From NCBI GenBank assembly GCA_020636575.1, contig JACJXP010000001.1:372001-436000 (forward strand): DNA of 64,000 bases, read 5' to 3'. The position numbers were made by a program, and so were the translations under genes. Positions 17,253-24,637 of the stretch are shown piece by piece. The notes beneath the pieces were generated by a model. The model was not told the DNA's origin. It made no database searches and worked only from the letters and a program-made list of their open reading frames with translations. This stretch comes from Chitinophagales bacterium (lineage in GTDB: Bacteria > Bacteroidota > Bacteroidia > Chitinophagales > Chitinophagaceae). Every line of letters starts with the position of its first letter. Position 1 is the first letter of the stretch.

Positions 17253-17795
17253 ATGGCTGAAACAAATATTATCAATACAGATACTCAGGAAAAAACAAAA
17301 GTGAAAGAACAGGTTAATACTGATTATGAAGTTCGTACAGAGCATTCAATGTGTGTGAACCATTCGGAACTGGATAGACCTCTTATAGCAATGCTTAAGT
17401 ACGGCCTTGCCGGAATTCTGTTCGGGATCATATTAGTCAAATCAGAAGTAATTTCATGGTTTCGGATCCAGGAAATGTTCCGCTTACAAAGTTTTCATAT
17501 GTATGGCGTCATCGGATCGGCTGTTGTCGTGGGTATGATCAGTGTTTTCTTGATCAAAAAGTACAAGCTGAAATCAATTGAAGGGGAGAATATTAAGTTG
17601 GAGCCTAAAAAATTCAATAAAGGACAGATATATGGTGGTTTGATTTTTGGTTTGGGATGGGCCATTACCGGTGCATGCCCGGGACCACTATTTGCACAAA
17701 TAGGTACCGGTGCAACAGTTATCATTGTAACGTTACTAAGTGCAATAGCAGGTACATGGGTGTATGGCAAGTTCAGAAGTAAGCTCCCTGTCTAA
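17253..17795 (+). CDS. YeeE/YedE-family transporter, second half
   Basis: 180 residues: a soluble N-terminus of about 45 residues, then about four membrane helices. The conserved Cys motif GLGWAITGACPGPLFAQIG corresponds to the second pseudo-repeat of YeeE/YedE proteins. A split pair of this kind is common in Bacteroidota and Proteobacteria next to rhodaneses and persulfide dioxygenases. It should form one transporter with the preceding protein, probably for thiosulfate or sulfide-related species. The N-terminal extension contains MCVNHSELDRPLIAML, whose role I do not know. Confidence 0.87.
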   Translation: MAETNIINTDTQEKTKVKEQVNTDYEVRTEHSMCVNHSELDRPLIAMLKYGLAGILFGIILVKSEVISWFRIQEMFRLQSFHMYGVIGSAVVVGMISVFLIKKYKLKSIEGENIKLEPKKFNKGQIYGGLIFGLGWAITGACPGPLFAQIGTGATVIIVTLLSAIAGTWVYGKFRSKLPV

Positions 17796-17815
17796 AGTAT
17801 AAGTTGAAATAATTA

Positions 17816-17844
17816 AAAAGCAGGCTCGATCTAAGCCTGCTTTT
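17816..17844. terminator. Bidirectional terminator between convergent genes
   Basis: Stem AAAAGCAGGCT / AGCCTGCTTTT with a 7-nt loop; A-run on one side and T-run on the other, so it can serve both the YeeE pair (+) and the DsrE-like gene (-). Confidence 0.85.
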
Positions 17845-17870
17845 ATTATTTTGAACAAGTTTCAAATAGG

Positions 17871-18575
17871 TTAACCAGCAAAAATATAAGCACATTTCTT
17901 TTCCTGAGCTCTTCCAAGTGCCCAAACACCAGATGGAACCGGCTGTATACCTGGCAATAATGCAGTTAACCAGTCCTTCTTGATCTCCTCACCGCTTTGT
18001 CCCGTTTGCTGACCTATTGCGGAACTATAAACCGTCATGGCAGCATCGCAAACACAAAACATTACTCCACTCTTTTGTAGTTGATCGATTCCTATCTTCA
18101 CCTCCCCAACGCCTGGGATTACATAAGCTCCATCTTTGGGTTTCCAGAAAGGATTCCTGACAGAAGGTTCTTTTGTTGCGGGATCAGGTGCTTCAAACAC
18201 TTTCCCAAAGTTGTATTTAGACCACATTTTATCTTCAAAAGCATAACAAATTGAGGCATGTCTTAATACAACCACAACGCTGCACTCCTTTTCAGCTGAT
18301 TTCATGGCTACATTAGATATTAAAAAAACCCGGGGCCATGCAAAAGGATAAATATCATGGGGACGAGGCGAATCAAAAACTACACGGTGTTTACCATTGA
18401 TTTTGTCAAAAAAATCTTCCGGATCACCATATACTTTGGTATCAAAGCCACTTCCGGTAGCAAAAGCTGATAGACCAGGTGCAAATGATGTCAAACCAAC
18501 AGCAGCAGCACCCGTAGCAAGAGTTCCAAGGAAATTTCTTCGATTGGTACTCTCATTTAGATCGTTGGTGTTCAT
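17871..18575 (-). CDS. Tat-exported DsrE-like protein
   Basis: 234 residues. STNRRNFLGTLATGAAAVGL is a twin-arginine signal, predicting a periplasmic protein. The mature part looks like a DsrE/DsrF fold: a first strand RVVFDSPRPHDI, a hydrophobic strand ECSVVVVLRHASI, and a Cys-containing GVMFCVCDAAMTVY motif near residue 180, similar to the SVCEQAMK motif of the divergent neighbour at 18683. DsrE-family proteins carry sulfur on a conserved Cys. Most described members are cytoplasmic, so an exported version is unusual. It lies tail to tail with the YeeE transporter and head to head with a second exported DsrE-like gene. No Crp-type operator was found in front of it. Confidence 0.72.
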   Translation of the reverse strand: MNTNDLNESTNRRNFLGTLATGAAAVGLTSFAPGLSAFATGSGFDTKVYGDPEDFFDKINGKHRVVFDSPRPHDIYPFAWPRVFLISNVAMKSAEKECSVVVVLRHASICYAFEDKMWSKYNFGKVFEAPDPATKEPSVRNPFWKPKDGAYVIPGVGEVKIGIDQLQKSGVMFCVCDAAMTVYSSAIGQQTGQSGEEIKKDWLTALLPGIQPVPSGVWALGRAQEKKCAYIFAG

Positions 18576-18682
18576 AATAAAGAGTTTTATGTTAGGAAAA
18601 TAAGAGATAAGCTACGAAAATTATTCTTACCTGATTTTTCAATGGAAATTATTTGTAAATTTTAAGCTCTAAATAATTGCAT

Positions 18683-19105
18683 ATGAAACGTCTATATCTT
18701 TTTGTAATTATTCTGTTCACAACCATTACTTTAAATGCACAGAGTAATCCTTACAAAGTAGTCTTTGACCTGACAACCAATGATACTGCAACCCATCAAC
18801 GGGTTATTCGCTGGATTAATGGTATCACAAAAAGTCATCCTGATGCAATGATCGATGTGGTTTTTTATGGAAAAGCCTTAACAATGGTTGAATCAGAGTT
18901 TTCGACAGTGACAGACGATATCAAGAAACTGGCAAAGGGAAATAATGTAACATTCTCTGTGTGTGAACAGGCAATGAAAGCACATAAGGTTACAAAAAAC
19001 ATGTTGCTACCCGGAGTAGCAACTGTTCCGGATGCTATATATGAGTTGATCTCAAAACAAGCAGAAGGTTATGGTTATATTAAAGTAGTACCGGGCGGAA
19101 ACTAA
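18683..19105 (+). CDS. Exported DsrE-like protein
   Basis: 140 residues from the ATG at 18683 (a TTG at 18677 is less likely). It has a Sec signal peptide MKRLYLFVIILFTTITLNAQ, then a DsrE/F-like alpha/beta domain with YKVVFDLTTND, IDVVFYGKALTMV and the Cys motif VTFSVCEQAMK, ending with VPDAIYELISKQAEGYGYIKV. The single Cys could bind sulfane sulfur in the periplasm. It is transcribed away from the Tat-exported DsrE-like gene, sharing a 107-bp intergenic region, and is followed 25 bp later by a Dps-like gene. Confidence 0.78.
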   Translation: MKRLYLFVIILFTTITLNAQSNPYKVVFDLTTNDTATHQRVIRWINGITKSHPDAMIDVVFYGKALTMVESEFSTVTDDIKKLAKGNNVTFSVCEQAMKAHKVTKNMLLPGVATVPDAIYELISKQAEGYGYIKVVPGGN

Positions 19106-19130
19106 ATTCTATTTAAAAAAAATAAGAACG

Positions 19131-19607
19131 ATGATAAAGAAAAATAACATAGGGCTTGACACAGCCAAAGCAAAAAAGCTGGCTGATCAACTTAATCTAT
19201 TACTGGCAAACCTTCATATTTTTTACATTAATACCAGGGGTTTTCACTGGAACATAAAAGGTGATAAATTTTTTGAACTGCATCTTAAGTTTGAAGAACT
19301 GTATACTGATCTACAGGTAAAAATTGATGAAGTAGCAGAAAGAATACTCACATTGAGTAATACACCGGGGCACTCATTTACAGCCTATCTTAAAATATCC
19401 GGCATAAAAGAGAAAACAAATATTACAGATGGTAAAACAGCTGTAAAATCAGTGATCGATTCATTTTCTGCACTACTGAAAATAGAAAGGGAATTACTTG
19501 ATCTTTCTGCAGATGCAAGTGATGAAGGCACAAATGCTCTTATGAGTGATTATATCCGTGAACAGGAAAAACTGGTCTGGATGTACTCTGCTTATTTAGG
19601 AAAATAA
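19131..19607 (+). CDS. dps: Dps/ferritin-like DNA-binding stress protein
   Basis: 158 residues, all-helical. The Dps ferroxidase motif is visible: TRGFHWNIKGDKFFELHLKF followed by EELYTDLQVKIDEVAERI, giving the His, Asp and Glu iron ligands shared between subunits. Dps stores iron as a dodecamer using H2O2 and protects DNA from oxidative damage. It sits 25 bp after the exported DsrE-like gene and converges on a thioredoxin gene with only 6 bp between the stops. The link to sulfide oxidation may be iron and peroxide control. Confidence 0.9.
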   Translation: MIKKNNIGLDTAKAKKLADQLNLLLANLHIFYINTRGFHWNIKGDKFFELHLKFEELYTDLQVKIDEVAERILTLSNTPGHSFTAYLKISGIKEKTNITDGKTAVKSVIDSFSALLKIERELLDLSADASDEGTNALMSDYIREQEKLVWMYSAYLGK

Positions 19608-19613
19608 CGTAGC

Positions 19614-19988
19614 TTAATCTGCCGGCTTTTCAGCAACCAGCATCTTTTCTTCAATTACTTTCTTGAAAACATGCTTGGGAAATGCTCCTGGCTGCATCAT
19701 AGGTTCGCCATCAGCGCCTATAAAAAGAAATGTAGGTATACTACGGATCCCAAAAACCGCAGATAATTCTGGTTCAGCATCGGTATCTACTTTATAAATA
19801 ACGATCTTATCCTTGTATTCTTCTGATAATTCTTCCAATGCCGGGGCTACCATTTTGCAAGGTCCGCACCAGTCAGCATAAAAGTCAATGATAGCGGGAA
19901 GCTCTCCAAGATATTTCCAATCCTGTTCAGTATCATAATCGAAGATCTTCTTCTTAAAATCAGCTGTTGTCATTTTTACAGTAGCCAT
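19614..19988 (-). CDS. Thioredoxin
   Basis: 124 residues with the thioredoxin active site DWCGPCKMV and the cis-Pro motif IRSIPTFLFIG. There is no signal peptide, so it is cytoplasmic. It may re-reduce the 1-Cys peroxiredoxin or release sulfide from rhodanese and dioxygenase persulfides. Operator E lies 45-60 bp upstream of its ATG, so it appears to belong to the sulfur regulon. Confidence 0.93.
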   Translation of the reverse strand: MATVKMTTADFKKKIFDYDTEQDWKYLGELPAIIDFYADWCGPCKMVAPALEELSEEYKDKIVIYKVDTDAEPELSAVFGIRSIPTFLFIGADGEPMMQPGAFPKHVFKKVIEEKMLVAEKPAD

Positions 19989-20032
19989 ATCCAGTTATTT
20001 TAGCGAAAATAATCTAATCCTTTACTACGTGA

Positions 20033-20048
20033 AGTGATAATTATCACA
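20033..20048. promoter_or_regulatory. Crp-type operator E, in front of thioredoxin
   Basis: AGTGA-TAATTA-TCACA, overlapping the stop codon of the upstream PLP enzyme. Read on the minus strand, its centre (20040.5) is 33 bp from the centre of TATTTTCG (20004-20011), a -7-like element with one mismatch. The thioredoxin ATG is at 19988. Confidence 0.73.
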
Positions 20049-21321
20049 ATGCCAATTCCGGTTGAGGAATGGTAACCTTTTTCAATGCCTGCTCTATATC
20101 CCATATCAGGTCATCTACATTTTCGATCCCGGTACTCAGCCTTACCATTTTACCGGTTATGTGCAATTTTTCTTTTTCCTCAAACGGAATATCAGCATGC
20201 GTCATAGTTGCCGGGTGTTCTGCAAGGCTTTCTGTTCCTCCAAGGCTTACTGCAAGTTTTATATGCTTTAGACTATTAAGAAAACTAAAAGCCTCTTTCT
20301 CTCCACCTTTAATATCAAAACTCAACATAGCCCCATTACTTTGATATTGTTCTTCAAATATTCTTTCCTGGTCCGGGTTATTCTTATATGTGTACCCGAG
20401 GTAATAAACCTTTTCAACTTTAGGATGATCAGATAAGAATTCAGCAATTTTTGCAGCATTTAATGCAGCAGCCTCCATCCGGATCTTTAGTGTTTCAAGA
20501 CTTCTCATAAGTAACCAGCTTGTATGAGGATCTATCATCGTACCAAAAAATGTGCGGGTCTTCTTTATTTTACTGATCAATTCTTTGCTTCCAACTGCTG
20601 CTCCGGCTATAACATCACTATGCCCTCCAATATATTTTGTTGCTGAATAAAGGACCAGGTCTGCCCCATGTTTTAGAGGATGCTGCCAGAGGGGACCCAT
20701 ATAAGTATTATCCACTGCGATCAAAACCTTTTTTTCTGAATCCGAATAGTCAGCAGCCAATTTACTGAACATGGCTATATCAATCAGGTCGTTGGTTGGG
20801 TTAGCAGGTGTTTCGATATAGATCATTTTCAATCTTTCCAACCTCTCATCTTTCCCGAGGATCTTTTTGATCTCCTCTTTTGAATCTTTTGCGGTAAACC
20901 CTATTACCTCTACACCAAAATGAGTCAGTATACGATGAATGAATTTATGAGTACCCCCATAAATCGGGTTACTATATAGCAAAACATCTCCCGGGCTCAA
21001 AAAAGTAATTAATGTTGTTGCAATGGCACTCATACCACTGGAAAAAGCAGCCGCCATTTCTCCCCCGTCCCACAATCGTAATCTCTCTTCAAGTATTTCC
21101 ATATCCGGGTTATTAATACGACTATAGATAAGACCCATATGGTCTTTTTCATGCCCCGGTTTACCATGAGCCATTTCAAAGAATTTTTTTCCTTCTTCTG
21201 CAGTCTTAAAAACAAAAGTGGAAGTCTGAAATATGGGGCATTTAACCGATCCCTCACTAAGATTAGGGTCATATCCATACCCAAGCATTTGTGTTTCTGG
21301 TGAAAAGGCTGACTTTTTCAT
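20044..21321 (-). CDS. Cys/Met-metabolism PLP-dependent enzyme (cystathionine gamma-synthase / methionine gamma-lyase family)
   Basis: 425 residues. The PLP lysine lies in YSATKYIGGHSDVIAGA; other family motifs are SSGMSAIATTL, VDNTYMGPLWQHPL and SLGGTESLAEHP. Members make cystathionine, or release H2S or methanethiol from homocysteine or methionine. In this neighbourhood an H2S-linked desulfhydrase role is plausible but cannot be told from the sequence. Its stop codon overlaps operator E. A weak palindrome-like sequence (AATGA-CTTTAG-TTACA, 21367-21382) lies upstream but does not match well enough to call. Confidence 0.88.
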   Translation of the reverse strand: MKKSAFSPETQMLGYGYDPNLSEGSVKCPIFQTSTFVFKTAEEGKKFFEMAHGKPGHEKDHMGLIYSRINNPDMEILEERLRLWDGGEMAAAFSSGMSAIATTLITFLSPGDVLLYSNPIYGGTHKFIHRILTHFGVEVIGFTAKDSKEEIKKILGKDERLERLKMIYIETPANPTNDLIDIAMFSKLAADYSDSEKKVLIAVDNTYMGPLWQHPLKHGADLVLYSATKYIGGHSDVIAGAAVGSKELISKIKKTRTFFGTMIDPHTSWLLMRSLETLKIRMEAAALNAAKIAEFLSDHPKVEKVYYLGYTYKNNPDQERIFEEQYQSNGAMLSFDIKGGEKEAFSFLNSLKHIKLAVSLGGTESLAEHPATMTHADIPFEEKEKLHITGKMVRLSTGIENVDDLIWDIEQALKKVTIPQPELAL

Positions 21322-21528
21322 AATAATGATTTATTCCACAAATTCCATATTAATAGCATCAGAAACAATGACTTTAGTTACAATAGAAAACAATTCTGAT
21401 ATTCTAATATTTAATTTTATGCTTCTTAACAATCCTCATATTCAAATACTTGAATTATTATAAGCCGATGCATTATTGACAAATAAAAAAACCCGCAGAT
21501 AAGCTGGGTAAAACATATAACTACATAC

Positions 21529-21558
21529 AAAATAAAACCGGCCCGCTAACGGGCCGGT
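21529..21558 (-). terminator. Terminator after persulfide dioxygenase 2
   Basis: Nine-base-pair perfect GC-rich stem ACCGGCCCG / CGGGCCGGT with a 4-nt loop. On the minus strand it is followed by TTTTATTTT. It lies 25 bp after the stop codon of the minus-strand dioxygenase gene. Confidence 0.88.
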
Positions 21559-21582
21559 CTACAGTGCGAATGTCCACACCTA

Positions 21583-23007
21583 TCAGAGCATTGTAGTCGG
21601 TTCAACATATTTTGTTTTCTTCAGATCTGTTTGACTCAATGCCTTATATCCACCCTGAATATTCACCAGGTTCTCAAAACCCCTCGATTTAAGAATAGAG
21701 CACATAATAACTGACCGGTATCCACCTGCACAATGAACATAGTAGGTTTTCTCCCTGTTCAATTCTGTCATATTCTGATTAACAAAATCAAGAGGGAAAT
21801 TCTGAGCTCCCAAGAGATGTTCAGAGTCATATTCACTTTTTCTTCTTGCATCTAACAGATTGATCTCCGTATTCTTTGCTTCATATATTTCTGCAAAATC
21901 TGATGCATTGATCTCTCTCAAAGAATCTGTTTCAAATCCACCTTTTTTCCATGCATTCAAACCACCATCCAAGTAACCTATAGTATTATCATATCCAACC
22001 CTTGACAAACGGATAACTACTTCTTCTTCCCTACCCTCATCAGATATAAATAGAATAGGTTGCTTTAGATCGGTAATAAGCGTTCCTGCCCATGGGGCAA
22101 AATTATCATCCAGTCCTATAAATATTGATCCGGGGATATACTCGGCCACAAATTCTTCTTTGCTTCTTGTATCCAGTACAAGTGCTTCTGTGCCTTCCCA
22201 GGCCGCCTCAAATTCTTTTGGCTTAAGTGGTCTTTTCCCTCTCTCAATTACTTCGTCTATGCTATCAATACCGCCTTTAAGATTCATTAAAACATTATAG
22301 GGGAAATATTGAGGAGGTTCTACAAGACCCTCCGTAAGTTCTTTGATAAATTCTTTTTTGGTCATATCTGCCCGCAATGCATAATTGACTTTCTTTTGAT
22401 GACCAAGAGTATCTGTTGTCTCCTTACTCATGTTCTTACCACAGGCACTACCAGCTCCATGGCCGGGATACACAACTACATCATCCGGCAAAGTCATTAT
22501 TTTATTACGCAGTGAATCATACAGGTAACCAGCCAGTATTTCCGGAGTGATCTCGGCTTTCACTTTCTGTACAAGATCCGGACGACCTACATCTCCAATA
22601 AAAAGAGTATCGCCGGTAAATATTCCATTCTCTTTTCCATTTTCGTCAATCAACAAGTATGTAGTTGATTCCATGGTATGACCCGGAGTATGCAACACTT
22701 TTATCGTTATGTTTCCGAGTTTTAATTCCTCATTATCTTTTGCCACATGCACATCATAAGCTGGTGCTGCTGTAGGGCCAAAAACTATTGTTGCTCCTGT
22801 TTTTTTAGCGAGGTCCAGGTGTCCGCTTACAAAATCTGCATGAAAATGCGTTTCCAGAATGTATTTTATTTTAGCCCCGTTTCTTTCTGCTTTTTCAATA
22901 TATGGCTTGGTTTCCCTTAACGGATCAATGATGGCTGCTTCGCCATTACTTTCAATATAATAAGCAGCTTCTGCAAGGCATCCAGTATAAATTTGTTCAA
23001 TTTTCAT
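21583..23007 (-). CDS. Persulfide dioxygenase-rhodanese fusion (ETHE1-type), copy 2
   Basis: 474 residues, clearly paralogous to the 9004-10422 protein along its whole length. The iron-binding motifs THFHADFVSGH, HTPGHTMEST and TGDTLFIGDVGRPDL are all kept. The first rhodanese domain again has Asp instead of the catalytic Cys (FISDEGREE), and the second is intact (VHCAGGYRS). It oxidises persulfide sulfur to sulfite and probably handles thiosulfate. It is monocistronic, ends in a strong terminator, and is divergent from SQR, which makes its substrate. Operator F, 160-175 bp upstream, is correctly placed for a minus-strand promoter. Confidence 0.9.
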   Translation of the reverse strand: MKIEQIYTGCLAEAAYYIESNGEAAIIDPLRETKPYIEKAERNGAKIKYILETHFHADFVSGHLDLAKKTGATIVFGPTAAPAYDVHVAKDNEELKLGNITIKVLHTPGHTMESTTYLLIDENGKENGIFTGDTLFIGDVGRPDLVQKVKAEITPEILAGYLYDSLRNKIMTLPDDVVVYPGHGAGSACGKNMSKETTDTLGHQKKVNYALRADMTKKEFIKELTEGLVEPPQYFPYNVLMNLKGGIDSIDEVIERGKRPLKPKEFEAAWEGTEALVLDTRSKEEFVAEYIPGSIFIGLDDNFAPWAGTLITDLKQPILFISDEGREEEVVIRLSRVGYDNTIGYLDGGLNAWKKGGFETDSLREINASDFAEIYEAKNTEINLLDARRKSEYDSEHLLGAQNFPLDFVNQNMTELNREKTYYVHCAGGYRSVIMCSILKSRGFENLVNIQGGYKALSQTDLKKTKYVEPTTML

Positions 23008-23165
23008 AATAATTTTCTTTTTGAGGTAAACAAATCTTGTTTTGCTTCTAAATTATGTGCTACTTATGGGCAACGAGAAGTGCATTTTTGCATAGAAATA
23101 TTATTTATTTAAATAAAGGAACAATCGTTAGAGTCTCAAATTTCTAACTGACAGGAAGCAGTGAG

Positions 23166-23181
23166 AATGACAATTGTCACA
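23166..23181. promoter_or_regulatory. Crp-type operator F, for persulfide dioxygenase 2
   Basis: AATGA-CAATTG-TCACA. On the minus strand, centre 23173.5 is 33 bp from the centre of GAAATTTG (23137-23144), the same -7-like octamer found behind operator B. This implies a 5-prime leader of about 120 nt before the ATG at 23007. Confidence 0.65.
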
Positions 23182-23246
23182 AAACTCATTGATTCAAATC
23201 AGTCGTAATACCTTCTGTATATGACTCTGCTGATTTTGATCTAAAT

Positions 23247-23262
23247 TGTGACAACAATCACC
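23247..23262. promoter_or_regulatory. Crp-type operator G, in front of sulfide:quinone oxidoreductase
   Basis: TGTGA-CAACAA-TCACC. Centre 23254.5 is 33 bp from the centre of TACATTAG (23284-23291), a -7-like element with one mismatch. The SQR ATG is at 23310. The 302-bp intergenic region 23008-23309 holds operators F and G and no evident gene. Confidence 0.75.
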
Positions 23263-23309
23263 CAGATCAGCTGGTCCGTATTCTACATTAGTGTTCTAAA
23301 CCATTTGTT

Positions 23310-24506
23310 ATGTCAAATCAATACCAAATACTGATAGTTGGCGGCGGCAATGCCGGTATTTCTACTGCATCGCAGTTATTAAGAAAAAACAAGAGCCTTG
23401 AAATTGCTGTGATCGAGCCGTCCGAGAAACACTATTATCAACCCGCCTGGACCCTTGTTGGGGCTGGCGTATTCAATATGGACGATACTATTCATAAAGA
23501 GGCAGATGTAATGCCAAAGGAAGTGAAGTGGATAAAGCAAAGAGTAGTTTCTTTCCAACCTGATAACAATACTGTTACGTTAGACAATAACGATGTTGTA
23601 GGTTATCAATATCTTATTGTTGCCCCGGGCATTCAATTGAACTGGTCAGAGATCAAAGGTTTAAAAGAAACCCTGGGTAAAAATGGAGTTTGCTCAAACT
23701 ATAGTGTAGAGAATGTGCCTTACACATGGGAATGCGTCAGAAATTTTAAAGGAGGCAATGCTCTTTTCACTAACCCAAACACACCGGTAAAATGTGGTGG
23801 TGCTCCCCATAAGATCATGTGGCTGGCTGCTGATTATTTCAAAAAGCATGGGGTATTTAATAAAACAAATATTCAATATTGGAGTGGCGGTACCCGCCTG
23901 TTTGGTGTAGATAAATATGAAAAAACTTTAAAGAAAGTGGCAGAAAGGGATAAAGTGCAAATGAACTTCTTTACCAAGCTGGTGGAAATAGATGGTCCTA
24001 ATAAAAAAGCAAAGTTTGTAGGCTTTGGTGAGAAGAATAAAGACAAGGAGTATTGGGTAGACTTTGACATGATCCATGTTACTCCACCACAAAGTGCTCC
24101 TGATTTTATTAAAAATAGTCCATTGGCTAATGCTGCTGGTTGGGTTGATGTAGATAAACATACATTACAACATGTAAAATATCCTAATGTATTTTCATTA
24201 GGCGATGCTTCATCATTACCAACTTCCAGAACAGGAGCAGCTGTTCGTAAACAGGCTCCCGTATTAGTAAAAAATCTTTTTGCTGCTATGAAAGGAGAAC
24301 CTTTGAATGCTTCCTATAATGGCTATACAAGTTGCCCGGTTGTTACTGGTTACGGCAAACTGGTTTTGTGCGAATTTGATTACAATAATCAACCACTTGA
24401 AACCTTCCCATTTGACCAAAGCAAGGAAAGATGGAGCATGTATCAGTTAAAGAGAAGGGTATTGCCATGGCTATACTGGAATAAGATTTTACCCGGAAAA
24501 ATGTAG
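23310..24506 (+). CDS. sqr: Sulfide:quinone oxidoreductase (mitochondrial SQOR-like type)
   Basis: 398 residues. The FAD-binding motif VGGGNAG is at about 10-16 and VFSLGDASSLPTSRTGAA at about 294-311. Cys162 in TPVKCGGAPHKIMWL and Cys342 in YTSCPVVTGYGK match the two redox Cys of human SQOR as I recall its sequence, and PLETFPFDQSKERWSMY is a long shared stretch near the C-terminus. Cys128 is a third candidate. SQR oxidises sulfide at the membrane surface, passes electrons to quinone and hands sulfane sulfur to a thiol, making the persulfide used by the dioxygenases. cydAB follows, giving a quinol oxidase for its electrons. Confidence 0.93.
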   Translation: MSNQYQILIVGGGNAGISTASQLLRKNKSLEIAVIEPSEKHYYQPAWTLVGAGVFNMDDTIHKEADVMPKEVKWIKQRVVSFQPDNNTVTLDNNDVVGYQYLIVAPGIQLNWSEIKGLKETLGKNGVCSNYSVENVPYTWECVRNFKGGNALFTNPNTPVKCGGAPHKIMWLAADYFKKHGVFNKTNIQYWSGGTRLFGVDKYEKTLKKVAERDKVQMNFFTKLVEIDGPNKKAKFVGFGEKNKDKEYWVDFDMIHVTPPQSAPDFIKNSPLANAAGWVDVDKHTLQHVKYPNVFSLGDASSLPTSRTGAAVRKQAPVLVKNLFAAMKGEPLNASYNGYTSCPVVTGYGKLVLCEFDYNNQPLETFPFDQSKERWSMYQLKRRVLPWLYWNKILPGKM

Positions 24507-24528
24507 AGCTATTACACTCAATAATACA

Positions 24529-24553
24529 AAAGCCACCTCGAGTGGCTTTTTTT
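24529..24553 (+). terminator. Rho-independent terminator after SQR
   Basis: Stem AAAGCCAC / GTGGCTTT around a 5-nt loop, followed by a run of T. It overlaps the left end of operator I. Confidence 0.82.
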
Positions 24554-24568
24554 GTAATAAATATCACC
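24553..24568. promoter_or_regulatory. Crp-type operator I, in front of cydAB
   Basis: TGTAA-TAAATA-TCACC, with the same left half-site variant as operator H. A -7-like element GAACTTTA (24589-24596) is 32 bp from its centre; this is the poorest promoter match of the set. The cydA ATG is at 24638. Confidence 0.55.
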
Positions 24569-24637
24569 TACTCAATCATAATAATGCAGAACTTTACATT
24601 GCATTTTAAATGAGCCTGCAACTTCCAGGTTTTTACT

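Noticed and set aside
21367..21382. AATGA-CTTTAG-TTACA upstream of the PLP-dependent Cys/Met enzyme, as a tenth Crp-type operator
   Set aside because: Only 7 of 10 half-site positions fit and the -7-like element is poor, so it was not added to the set; a matrix score would decide.
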